Shown in pieces: positions 7,704 to 17,142 of a stretch of DNA of 35,219 nt. The DNA comes from Isoptericola sp. (GTDB lineage Bacteria; Actinomycetota; Actinomycetes; Actinomycetales; Cellulomonadaceae). The translations under genes were made by a program, and so were the position numbers. Within the stretch, counting starts at the first letter, position 1, and every line of letters begins with the position of its first letter. The stretch is taken from positions 1-35,219 of the forward strand of contig JAPSLQ010000014.1 in the NCBI GenBank assembly GCA_031180595.1, read 5' to 3'. The notes below the pieces were generated by a model that saw only the letters and a program-made list of their open reading frames with translations, was not told the DNA's origin and did not search any database.

Positions 7704-10700
7704 ATGCACGACACCGCCGCCCGCACCGTCGCGCGCCTCGAGCGGTTCGTCCGCGAACGCCTCGAGCCCGCCGTCCACCGCGAGCGCCGCCCGCTCGACG
7801 TCACGGCCTGGACGGTCGGCGGGGAGCCCGTCCCGTTCGCCACCGCGGCCGCGGCGACCTACACCCCCTTCACGGTGGGCTCGCCGTGGGGCCGCCCGTG
7901 GGACACCGTGTGGTTCCACGTCACCGGTGCCGTGCCCGACGCCTGGCGAGACGGCTCCGCCCCCCGCACCCGGGCCGAGCTCGTCGTCGACCTCGGGTTC
8001 ACGGGCGCGGGGCCGGGGTTCCAGGCAGAGGGCACCGCGTGGACGCCGGACGGCCGCATCATCAAGGCGGTCGAGCCGCGCAACCAGCACGTGCCGCTCG
8101 CCACGGGCCAGGCGCTGCGCGCGGCGGACGGACGGGTCGACGTCTACGTCGAGGCGGCCGCGAATCCTGACGTCCCCGGCGGAGACTGGACCCGACCGAC
8201 GCCGCTCGGCGACCTCGCCACCGCCGGAGACGCCCCGATCTACACGCTGCGGGCGATGGACCTCGTGCTGGTCGACGAGACCGTCTGGGAGCTGCTGCAG
8301 GACGTGCGCGTCCTGGCAGGGCTGGTCAGGGTGCTCCCGGCCACGAGCCCGCGGGCGGCCGAGGTGCTGCGCGCGCTGGAGGACATGCTCGACGCCGTCG
8401 ACCCCGACGACGTGGCGGGCACGGCACCGGCCGGCCGTGCGGCGCTCGCGGGCGTGCTGGCGAGCCCGGCGACGGCGTCCGCGCACCGTGTGCACGCGGT
8501 CGGGCACGCGCACATCGACTCGGCGTGGCTGTGGCCGACGCGCGAGACGGTGCGCAAGTGCGCACGGACGTTCTCCAACGTGCTGTCGCTCATGGACGCC
8601 GACCCCGACGTGAAGTTCGCCTGCTCGTCGGCGCAGCAGTACTCGTGGGTCCAGGAGCACTACCCCGAGCTGTTCGAGCGCATCCGCGAGCGCGTGCGCG
8701 AGGGGCGGTTCGTGCCGGTGGGCGGCATGTGGGTCGAGTCCGACACGAACATGCCGGGCGGCGAGGCGCTGGCCCGTCAGCTCGTGGCGGGCAAGCGGTA
8801 CTTCATCGAGGAGCTCGGCGTCGAGCCCACCGAGGTGTGGCTCCCGGACTCCTTCGGGTACACGGCGGCCATGCCGCAGCTCGTGCGGCTCGCCGGCAGC
8901 GAGAACTTCCTCACCCAGAAGATCTCGTGGAACGACACCAACACCATGCCGCACCACACCTTCTGGTGGGAGGGCATCGACGGCAGCCGGGTCTTCACCC
9001 ACTTCCCGCCGGTGGACACCTACAACTCGGACCTCTCCGCCGAGGAGCTGGACCGCGCGGAGCGCCAGTACGCGGAGAAGGGCCGCGCCAACACCTCGCT
9101 CGTGCCCTTCGGCTACGGCGACGGCGGCGGCGGTCCCACCCGCGAGATGGTGGCCGCCGCGCGCCGCACGCACGACCTCGAGGGCTCGCCGCGGGTCACG
9201 CTGTCCGACCCGCAGGCGTTCTTCGACGCCGCGCGCGCCGAGTACGCCGCACCGCCGACGTGGGTAGGGGAGATGTACCTCGAGTACCACCGCGGCACGT
9301 ACACGTCGCAGGCGCGGACCAAGCGGGGCAACCGGCGCAGCGAGCACCTGCTGCGCGAGGCCGAGCTCTGGGCCGCGACCGCGGCCGTGCGCTGCGGCGC
9401 CCCGTACCCGGCCGAGCGGCTGCAGCGGATCTGGCGCACGGTGCTGCTCCAGCAGTTCCACGACATCCTGCCCGGCTCGTCCATCGCCTGGGTGCACCGC
9501 GAGGCGGAGCGGAACTACGCCGAGGTCGCGGCCGAGCTCGAGGAGATCATCGCGTCCGCGCTGCGCGCGCTCGTCGGCGAGGGCGAGGCGACCGTCGCCG
9601 TCAACGCCGGTCCGTTCGCGCGCGACGGCGTCGCCGCCCTGGGTGCCGCCGTTCTCGACGGGACGCGGAGGACCGGCACCACGACGCCCGTGCCCGACAC
9701 CACCCGGGACCGCGGCGGCTGGGTGCTGGAGAACGACCTGGTGCGGGTCGTCGTCGACGCGAACGGCCACGTCGTCTCCGCGGTCGACCGCGCGAGCGGC
9801 CGGGAGGCGATCCTGCCCGGTGGACGTGCCAACCTGCTCCAGCTGCACCGCGACGTGCCCAACGAGTGGGAGGCGTGGGACATCGACGAGCACTACCGGC
9901 GCACCACGACCGACCTCGTGGACGCGGCGAAGGTCGAGGTCGTCGACGGGGACGCGGGGCCCGCCCTGCGCGTGCTGCGCGAGGTCGGGTCCTCGCGCAT
10001 CGAGCAGGACATCGAGCTCCCGGCGGCCGGTCGTGGCCTGAGGATCACGACGCGCGTCGACTGGCACGAGCGGCAGAAGCTCCTCAAGCTCGCCTTCCCG
10101 CTGGACCTGCACGCCGAGCGCGCGACGTCGGAGATCCAGTTCGGGCACGTGCACCGGCCGACGCACGTCAACACCTCGTGGGACGCCGCGCGGTTCGAGA
10201 CCGTCGCGCACCGGTGGGTGCACGTCGGCGAGCCGGGCTTCGGCGTCGCGGTGGCGAACGACTCCACGTACGGCCACGACATCACGCGCACGCGGGTCGG
10301 CGGCGACGGCGACACGTCCGGCGGCCGTGGCCCGGCCACCGGGACCACGGTGCGGCTCTCCCTGCTGCGTGCCCCCCTCTTCCCGGACCCCGACGCGGAC
10401 CAGGGCGACCACGTGCTGCGCTGCGAGCTCGTCGTCGGCGCCGGGATCGACGACGCGATCCGGCACGGCTACGCCCTCAACCTGCCCGAGCGCACGGTCA
10501 CGGGCGGCCACGGGATCGACCCGCTCGTCGCCGTCGACGACGACGCGGTGGTCGTCGAGGCGGTCAAGCTCGCCGAGGACGGCAGCGGCGACGTCGTGGT
10601 GCGGCTGTACGAGAGCCGCGGCGGCCGGGCGCGGGCGCGGGTCACCCCGCGGTTCGCGCACTCCGGCGTCGAGGTGACCGACCTGCTCGAGCGCTCGCTC

Positions 10701-10781
10701 GGCACGCCGGACCGGGACGGCGACGACGTGGTCGTCGAGCTCACGCCGTTCCAGGTCCTCACGCTGCGCGTACGGCGCTGA
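7704..10781 (+). CDS. GH38 alpha-mannosidase (cytoplasmic)
   Basis: Encodes a 1025-aa family 38 glycoside hydrolase, a zinc-dependent retaining exo-alpha-mannosidase. The zinc/active-site motif GHAHIDSAWLWP lies near residues 268-279; the nucleophile aspartate is in WLPDSFGYT near residue 381. The long all-beta C-terminal half (roughly 640-1025) matches the GH38 middle and C-terminal domains. No signal peptide is present, so it should trim imported manno-oligosaccharides in the cytoplasm. The start is ATG 7704 behind AGGAG; the track ORF from 6858 runs through the permease gene out of frame. The gene lies 80 bp after the permeases with no terminator apparent, consistent with one operon. Which linkage is preferred cannot be told. 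Confidence 0.95.
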   Translation: MHDTAARTVARLERFVRERLEPAVHRERRPLDVTAWTVGGEPVPFATAAAATYTPFTVGSPWGRPWDTVWFHVTGAVPDAWRDGSAPRTRAELVVDLGFTGAGPGFQAEGTAWTPDGRIIKAVEPRNQHVPLATGQALRAADGRVDVYVEAAANPDVPGGDWTRPTPLGDLATAGDAPIYTLRAMDLVLVDETVWELLQDVRVLAGLVRVLPATSPRAAEVLRALEDMLDAVDPDDVAGTAPAGRAALAGVLASPATASAHRVHAVGHAHIDSAWLWPTRETVRKCARTFSNVLSLMDADPDVKFACSSAQQYSWVQEHYPELFERIRERVREGRFVPVGGMWVESDTNMPGGEALARQLVAGKRYFIEELGVEPTEVWLPDSFGYTAAMPQLVRLAGSENFLTQKISWNDTNTMPHHTFWWEGIDGSRVFTHFPPVDTYNSDLSAEELDRAERQYAEKGRANTSLVPFGYGDGGGGPTREMVAAARRTHDLEGSPRVTLSDPQAFFDAARAEYAAPPTWVGEMYLEYHRGTYTSQARTKRGNRRSEHLLREAELWAATAAVRCGAPYPAERLQRIWRTVLLQQFHDILPGSSIAWVHREAERNYAEVAAELEEIIASALRALVGEGEATVAVNAGPFARDGVAALGAAVLDGTRRTGTTTPVPDTTRDRGGWVLENDLVRVVVDANGHVVSAVDRASGREAILPGGRANLLQLHRDVPNEWEAWDIDEHYRRTTTDLVDAAKVEVVDGDAGPALRVLREVGSSRIEQDIELPAAGRGLRITTRVDWHERQKLLKLAFPLDLHAERATSEIQFGHVHRPTHVNTSWDAARFETVAHRWVHVGEPGFGVAVANDSTYGHDITRTRVGGDGDTSGGRGPATGTTVRLSLLRAPLFPDPDADQGDHVLRCELVVGAGIDDAIRHGYALNLPERTVTGGHGIDPLVAVDDDAVVVEAVKLAEDGSGDVVVRLYESRGGRARARVTPRFAHSGVEVTDLLERSLGTPDRDGDDVVVELTPFQVLTLRVRR

Positions 10782-10831
10782 CGAGCACGACCCGAGAACC
10801 ACCCGAGCACCACCGAGCGAAGGAGAGAACG

Positions 10832-12046
10832 ATGAGGTTCACCAGGATCGTCGGTACGGTCGCCGCGCTGGCCTGCGCGCTGGGGGCGGGGGCGGCCGCC
10901 GCCCCTGCGCAGGACCGCGGGCAGCAGGCGAGCGGCGAGGCTCACGGCGCCGGGCACGGCACGCCGCACCGCACCCAGGTGGAACGAGCCGTCGCCAGCT
11001 ACGAGGCCATGCAGGAGCACCTGTACGTCGACGACGGGTCGGGGCTCTACCTCGAACGCTTCCCCCGGCACGCGGGAGACCGTCCCTACTCCTACGAGTG
11101 GCCGTTCTCGCAGGCGCACGTCGCGACGCTCGACCTCACGGGGATGCCGGGCCGCACGGGACGGCAGTTCGTCGACGACCTCGCCGACCGCGAGCGCGGC
11201 CAGGAGCACTTCTGGAACGCTGACGGCGGCACGACGGGCCTGCCGGGGTACGACTCCTACGCGCGCGCCCCGTACGGCGACGGCGGCGACATGTTCTACG
11301 ACGACAACGAGTGGGTCGCCCTCGCGAAGATCCAGCAGTACCTGGCCACGGGCGACGAGGCGGCCCTCGCGCGGGCCGAGGAGATCTTCGAGCTCGTCGT
11401 CTCCGGCTGGGACACGGACCCGAGCCACCCGGCGCCGGGTGGCGTCTTCTGGACGCAGGCTGACTGGAGCTCCGACCGCAACACCGTCTCGACCATGCCC
11501 GGCGCCCAGCTCGCGACGCGGCTGTTCATGATCACCGGCGAGCAGCGCTACCTCGAGTGGGCCCAGCGGATGGTGGAGTGGACCGACGCGCACCTGCTGG
11601 CGCCGAACGGTCTGTACTGGGACAACATCAAGCTCGACGGCACGATCGACGAGCGCCACTTCTCGTACAACCAGGGCGTCCCCGTCGGCACCTACACCCT
11701 GCTGTACCAGGCGACCGGTGACGTGACGTACCTGCACAAGGCCGAGTCGATCGCGCGCGCCTCGTACCGGTACTTCGTCACCGAGGGGCGGCTCCACGAC
11801 CACGAGGTGTTCTTCAACTCCATCTGGTTCAAGAACCTCCTGCTGCTGGAGTCCGTCACCGGCGGCACGCGGTACCGCGAGGCGATGGAGGACTACGCGG
11901 AGCGCCAGTGGCGTGAGGTGCGCGACCCCGCCACCGGGCTGTTCCCGGTGCACGGCGAGACCACCGAGCTCCTCGACCAGGCGGCGATGGTGCAGATCTA
12001 CGCGACCTTGGCCTGGCCGCGCGGCCAGGCGTCGATCCTGTACTGA
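10832..12046 (+). CDS. Secreted GH76 endo-alpha-1,6-mannanase
   Basis: Encodes 404 aa with a Sec-type signal peptide (MRFTRIV, hydrophobic Ala/Leu run, likely cleavage after APA near residue 26) and then a single (alpha/alpha)6-barrel domain of glycoside hydrolase family 76. The adjacent catalytic aspartates of the family appear in FYDDNEW (D157-D158). Aromatic residues in SYNQGVPVGTY and FFNSIWFKN fit the substrate cleft. GH76 enzymes cut alpha-1,6-mannan backbones, as in fungal wall mannan. No carbohydrate-binding module or anchor is visible. The start ATG 10832 has AAGGAGAG ahead; the track ORF from 8525 is an artefact through GH38. It is the last gene of the mannan operon, 50 bp after GH38, and is followed by a hairpin. 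Confidence 0.93.
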   Translation: MRFTRIVGTVAALACALGAGAAAAPAQDRGQQASGEAHGAGHGTPHRTQVERAVASYEAMQEHLYVDDGSGLYLERFPRHAGDRPYSYEWPFSQAHVATLDLTGMPGRTGRQFVDDLADRERGQEHFWNADGGTTGLPGYDSYARAPYGDGGDMFYDDNEWVALAKIQQYLATGDEAALARAEEIFELVVSGWDTDPSHPAPGGVFWTQADWSSDRNTVSTMPGAQLATRLFMITGEQRYLEWAQRMVEWTDAHLLAPNGLYWDNIKLDGTIDERHFSYNQGVPVGTYTLLYQATGDVTYLHKAESIARASYRYFVTEGRLHDHEVFFNSIWFKNLLLLESVTGGTRYREAMEDYAERQWREVRDPATGLFPVHGETTELLDQAAMVQIYATLAWPRGQASILY

Positions 12047-12079
12047 CGCCTCCCGGGCGCGCACGGTCGCCTGCGGCGA

Positions 12080-12113
12080 GGGCCGTGCACCGGACCGTCC
12101 CGGTGCACGGCCC
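12080..12113 (+). terminator. Hairpin ending the mannan operon
   Basis: Perfect 14-bp inverted repeat, GGGCCGTGCACCGG and its complement, around a 6-nt loop, 33 bp after the GH76 stop and just ahead of the ABC-F promoter. No U-tract follows, as is frequent in GC-rich actinobacteria. Confidence 0.65.
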
Positions 12114-12123
12114 GCGCGGTGAC

Positions 12124-12129
12124 TACCCT
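12124..12129 (+). promoter_or_regulatory. -10 box for leaderless ABC-F gene
   Basis: TACCCT ends 6 bp before the GTG at 12136, so the transcript should begin at the start codon itself. This supports choosing 12136 over the in-frame ATG at 12085, which lies inside the preceding hairpin. Confidence 0.6.
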
Positions 12130-12135
12130 CGTACG

Positions 12136-13929
<1,794 letters not shown>

Positions 13930-14037
13930 GCCCCGAGCGGCCGGGCGCCTTCGTCCCGGGGGACGGACGACCCCTGTCCGGACCGTGGGCCGCCGAGGAT
14001 GATGGGGTCTTCGGCCGGACGGCGTGGGAGGACGAGC

Positions 14038-14517
14038 ATGGTCGTGGAGCACGACGGGGCGGACCGCCGCGGGACCCTCGACGACGTGGACCGCGCACTG
14101 GTCCACGCGCTGCGCCAGGACGGGCGTGCGACGCTCGCGGCGCTCGCGGGCGTCACGGGGCTGTCGCAGTCGGCGGTCCAGGCGCGGGTGCGCAAGCTCG
14201 AGGCGAGGGGCGTCATCGCCGGCTACCGCGCCGTCGTCGACCCGGAGGCGGTGGGCCTGCCCATCACGGCGTTCGTCGAGATCACGCCGCTCGACCAGTC
14301 GCAGGCCGACGACGCGCCCGAGCGGCTGCGCGACGTGCCGGGCATCGAGGCCTGCTACTCGGTGGCCGGCAACGCGAACTACCTGCTGCTGGTTCGCGTG
14401 CCCTCGCCGAGCGCGCTGGAGGACCTCCTCGGGGTGATCCGCCGGGAGGCCGGCGTCTCGACGCGCTCGACCATCGTGCTGCGCACCTACTTCGACGGGC
14501 GCCCGGTCAGCGCCTGA
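14038..14517 (+). CDS. Lrp/AsnC-family transcriptional regulator
   Basis: Encodes 159 aa: an N-terminal AsnC-type helix-turn-helix (LDDVDRALVHALRQDGRATLAALAGVTGLSQSAV, residues about 13-46) and a C-terminal RAM ligand-binding domain with GIEACYSVAGNANYLLLV near 102-119. The start ATG 14038 follows GGGAGGAC by 4 bp; the track start at 13999 has no such site. The gene lies 81 bp before lat on the same strand. The same pair (lrpA with lat) is adjacent in Mycobacterium tuberculosis, where the Lrp protein is a local and global regulator responding to amino acids. Regulation of lat by this protein is therefore likely, though no binding site is proven. Confidence 0.92.
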   Translation: MVVEHDGADRRGTLDDVDRALVHALRQDGRATLAALAGVTGLSQSAVQARVRKLEARGVIAGYRAVVDPEAVGLPITAFVEITPLDQSQADDAPERLRDVPGIEACYSVAGNANYLLLVRVPSPSALEDLLGVIRREAGVSTRSTIVLRTYFDGRPVSA

Positions 14518-14521
14518 GCAC

Positions 14522-14551
14522 GCCCGTCCCCGCGAGGCGGGCGGAGATTTT
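14522..14551 (+). terminator. Possible weak terminator between lrp and lat
   Basis: A 7-bp stem, GCCCGTC with GGCGGGC (one G-U pair), around a 7-nt loop, begins 4 bp after the lrp stop and is followed by GGAGA and four T residues. It could end the lrp transcript ahead of the lat promoter. Confidence 0.4.
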
Positions 14552-14586
14552 GCGGTGGAGACCTGGTGCGACCGGGGATTCTCCTC

Positions 14587-14592
14587 TACGGT
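14587..14592 (+). promoter_or_regulatory. -10 box for leaderless lat
   Basis: TACGGT followed by 6 bp and then the lat ATG at 14599. No ribosome binding site is present in the gap, which fits leaderless transcription. A GGAGA/TCTCC pair flanks the region 5-40 bp upstream, possibly part of an Lrp site; this is weak. Confidence 0.55.
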
Positions 14593-14598
14593 CCCACT

Positions 14599-15966
14599 AT
14601 GACCGAGACTCTTTCTCCCGCCATCGCCGTCAGTGCCGACGGCCCGGTCCAGGCCGCGGACGTCCTGGAGGTGCTGCGCCGTCACCTGCTCGTCGACGGC
14701 TTCGACCTCGTGCTCGACCTCGAGCGCTCGCACGGCTCGACGCTCGTCGACGCGCGCGACGGCCGTGAGTGGACCGACCTGTTCACGTTCTTCGCCTCGA
14801 ACCCGCTGGGCATGAACCACCCGGCGCTCGCCGGGGACCCCGCGTTCCGTGAGGAGCTCGTGCGCGCCGCGCTCAACAAGCCGTCCAACTCCGACGTCTA
14901 CTCGGCGGAGATGGCACGGTTCGTCGAGACGTTCACGCGGGTGCTCGGCGACCCCGCCCTGCCTCACCTGTTCTTCGTCGACGGCGGCGCGCTCGCCGTC
15001 GAGAACGCGCTCAAGGTGGCGTTCGACTGGAAGTCCCGCTGGAACGAGGCGCACGGGCGGTCCCCGGAGCTCGGGACCAAGGTGCTGCACCTGCGGCACG
15101 CCTTCCACGGCCGGTCCGGCTACACGATGTCGCTGACGAACACCGAGCCGGGCAAGGTCGCGCGGTTCCCCAAGCTCGACTGGCCGCGCATCAGCTCGCC
15201 CTACCTCGGCCACGACGCGGACGGCGCCGAGCGCGACGTGGTCGCGCTCGAGGCCCGGGCGCTCGCCGAGGCGCGGGCCGCCTTCGAGGCCCACCCGCAC
15301 GACGTCGCGTGCTTCGTCATGGAGCCGATCCAGGGCGAGGGCGGCGACCACCACTTCCGGCCGGAGTTCCTCCAGGCCATGCAGGCCCTGTGCCGCGAGC
15401 ACGACGCGCTGTTCGTCCTCGACGAGGTCCAGACGGGTGCCGGCATGACGGGCACCGCGTGGGCGTACCAGCAGCTCGGCGTCCAGCCCGACGTCGTCGC
15501 GTTCGGCAAGAAGATGCAGGTCTGCGGGATCATGGCCGGCGGCCGCGTCGACGAGGTGCCGGACAACGTGTTCCGCGTGTCGTCGCGCATCAACTCCACG
15601 TGGGGCGGCAACCTCACCGACATGGTGCGCTCGCGGCGCATCCTCGAGGTCTACGAGGCCGAGGGGCTGATCGCGCGCGCGGCCGAGACCGGCCGGCACC
15701 TGCTGGGCCGCCTCGAGGCGCTCGCCGCCGCGCACCCCGGCGTCGTGACCGACCCGCGCGGGCGCGGCCTGATGTGCGCGGTCTCGCTGCCGTCGCGCGA
15801 GGTGCGCGACGCCGTCGTCGCCTCGCTGCGCGACGACGAGGGCGTGCTCATGCTCGGCTGCGGCGAGCGCTCCGTGCGCTTCCGTCCGGCGATGACGGTC
15901 GACGTCGGGACGCTCGACCGCGGCGTCGACGCGCTCGACCGCGTGCTGGTGCGGCTCGCGGGCTGA
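14599..15966 (+). CDS. lat: L-lysine 6-transaminase (lysine epsilon-aminotransferase)
   Basis: Encodes 455 aa, a class III (fold type I) PLP aminotransferase that moves the epsilon-amino group of L-lysine to 2-oxoglutarate, giving aminoadipate semialdehyde/piperideine-6-carboxylate. Diagnostic blocks are TFFASNPLGMNHP near 55-67, FVDGGALAVENALKVAFDWK near 128-147, the PLP aspartate in VLDEVQTGAGMTG near 274-286, and FGKKMQVCGIMAGG with the Schiff-base lysine at about K304. These match M. tuberculosis LAT, and so does the lrp neighbour. The start ATG 14599 is preceded by a -10 box 6 bp upstream. No beta-lactam cluster genes are nearby, so lysine catabolism or stress adaptation is more likely than cephamycin precursor supply. 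Confidence 0.95.
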   Translation: MTETLSPAIAVSADGPVQAADVLEVLRRHLLVDGFDLVLDLERSHGSTLVDARDGREWTDLFTFFASNPLGMNHPALAGDPAFREELVRAALNKPSNSDVYSAEMARFVETFTRVLGDPALPHLFFVDGGALAVENALKVAFDWKSRWNEAHGRSPELGTKVLHLRHAFHGRSGYTMSLTNTEPGKVARFPKLDWPRISSPYLGHDADGAERDVVALEARALAEARAAFEAHPHDVACFVMEPIQGEGGDHHFRPEFLQAMQALCREHDALFVLDEVQTGAGMTGTAWAYQQLGVQPDVVAFGKKMQVCGIMAGGRVDEVPDNVFRVSSRINSTWGGNLTDMVRSRRILEVYEAEGLIARAAETGRHLLGRLEALAAAHPGVVTDPRGRGLMCAVSLPSREVRDAVVASLRDDEGVLMLGCGERSVRFRPAMTVDVGTLDRGVDALDRVLVRLAG

Positions 15967-15988
15967 GACCTCACCGGCGCGGCCGCCG

Positions 15989-15994
15989 TAGCAT
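15989..15994 (+). promoter_or_regulatory. -10 box for leaderless S66 peptidase gene
   Basis: TAGCAT ends 7 bp before the ATG at 16002, again with no ribosome binding site between. Confidence 0.55.
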
Positions 15995-16001
15995 CCCTCG
16001 C

Positions 16002-17036
16002 ATGCCCGTCACGTACCCCCGCCCCGCGCTGCCCGGTGACGTCGTCGCGGTCCCGGCGCCGTCCGCCGGCGTGCCCGAGCCGCTCGTAGGGCGCCTCGAG
16101 CACGCCGTCGAGGTCGTCCGGGCGCGAGGGTTCGACGTCCGGCTCGGTGAGTCGCTCGTGGGCGGCGGCGTGGTGAGCGCACCCGCCGCCGCCCGCGCGG
16201 CCGAGCTCACCGCGATGCTCACCGACCCGGCCGTGCGGGCCGTCGTGCCGCCGTGGGGCGGCGACCTGGCGACGGACCTGCTCGGTTCGCTGGACTGGGA
16301 GGCGCTCGCCGCCGACCCCACGTGGTTCGTCGGCTACTCCGACTGCTCGACGGTGATGCTGCCGCTCACGCTGCGCACGGGCGTCGCGACGCTGCACGGC
16401 AACAACCTCATGGACACTCCGTACACGGCGCCCGACGGCGTCGCGACGTGGCTCGACGTGGTCGGGCTCGAGCCTGGGGCGGAGCTGGTGCAGCGCTCGC
16501 CGCGCCGGTACCGCTCGTCCGGGTGGGACGACTGGGAGGCCGACCCGCGGGCGTCGGAGTGGACGCTGGACAGGCCCGGCGCCTGGGTCCGGCTCGACGG
16601 CGCCGGCCCGGAGGAGCCCGTCGACGTCTCGGGACGGCTGGTCGGCGGGTGCCTCGAGACCGTGGCGTTCCTCGCGGGCACCCGCTTCGGTGACGTGCCC
16701 GCGTTCGCCGCGGAGCATGCGCCCGAGGGGCTCGTCGTCTACGTCGACGTCGCCGGCTGGGGGGCCGACGACGTCGCGCGCGGCCTGTGGGGGCTGCGGC
16801 ACGCGGGATGGTTCGACGCCGCGAACGCCGTGCTCGTCAGCCGGTGGCACGGGAGCGGCACCGCGGCGCTGACGCGGCACGACGCCGTCCGGCACGCGCT
16901 GGGCGACCTCGGCGTCCCGGTGCTGGCCGAGGTCGAGTGCGGGCACGTGCCGCCGCACCTCGTGCTGGTCAACGGTGCGCTCGCCCGCGTCCAGCACGGG
17001 CCCGACGTCTCCGTGGTGACGCAGCGGCTGGTGTGA
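16002..17036 (+). CDS. S66-family peptidase (LD-carboxypeptidase / MccF-like)
   Basis: Encodes a 344-aa cytoplasmic serine peptidase of family S66. The N-terminal block LPGDVVAVPAPSAG and the nucleophile motif GYSDCS (Ser113) are typical, along with PPWGGDLATDLL near 84-95. The charge-relay Glu and His are expected in the C-terminal half, where GGCLETV and VECGHVPPH are the matching blocks. Members either cleave the L,D bond of murein tetrapeptides (LdcA) or detoxify microcin C-type aminoacyl nucleotides (MccF). The sequence alone does not decide between them. The start is set by the nearby -10 box. The gene ends 28 bp before a 62-bp palindrome. Confidence 0.88.
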   Translation: MPVTYPRPALPGDVVAVPAPSAGVPEPLVGRLEHAVEVVRARGFDVRLGESLVGGGVVSAPAAARAAELTAMLTDPAVRAVVPPWGGDLATDLLGSLDWEALAADPTWFVGYSDCSTVMLPLTLRTGVATLHGNNLMDTPYTAPDGVATWLDVVGLEPGAELVQRSPRRYRSSGWDDWEADPRASEWTLDRPGAWVRLDGAGPEEPVDVSGRLVGGCLETVAFLAGTRFGDVPAFAAEHAPEGLVVYVDVAGWGADDVARGLWGLRHAGWFDAANAVLVSRWHGSGTAALTRHDAVRHALGDLGVPVLAEVECGHVPPHLVLVNGALARVQHGPDVSVVTQRLV

Positions 17037-17064
17037 CGTCGTCGCACGCCCTCGTCGGTCGGCG

Positions 17065-17126
17065 GGTCGGTGGTCTGTCGCCGGGTCGGTGATCCGGACC
17101 GCCGACCTGGCGACGGATCACCGACC
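17065..17126. repeat. 62-bp near-perfect palindrome, left copy
   Basis: The symmetry centre lies between 17095 and 17096. Outer arms 17065-17082 and 17109-17126 match at 16 of 18 positions, and inner arms 17084-17095 and 17096-17107 at 10 of 12. Read as plus-strand RNA, four of the five imperfect pairs are G-U wobbles, so a 31-bp stem is possible. A related palindrome lies at 18187-18248 (52 of 62 positions identical, ungapped, by hand count). It sits between convergent gene ends. It may be a REP-like element, a terminator, or both. Confidence 0.85.
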
Positions 17127-17142
17127 TGGCGGGACGCCGGTC

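Noticed and set aside
7536-10802. 1088-codon minus-strand ORF
   Set aside because: Antisense shadow of GH38, whose zinc and nucleophile motifs are clear on the plus strand.
8525-10831. Long plus-strand extension in front of GH76 in the ORF track
   Set aside because: The extension is out-of-frame GH38 sequence. The real start at 10832 has a ribosome binding site and a signal peptide.
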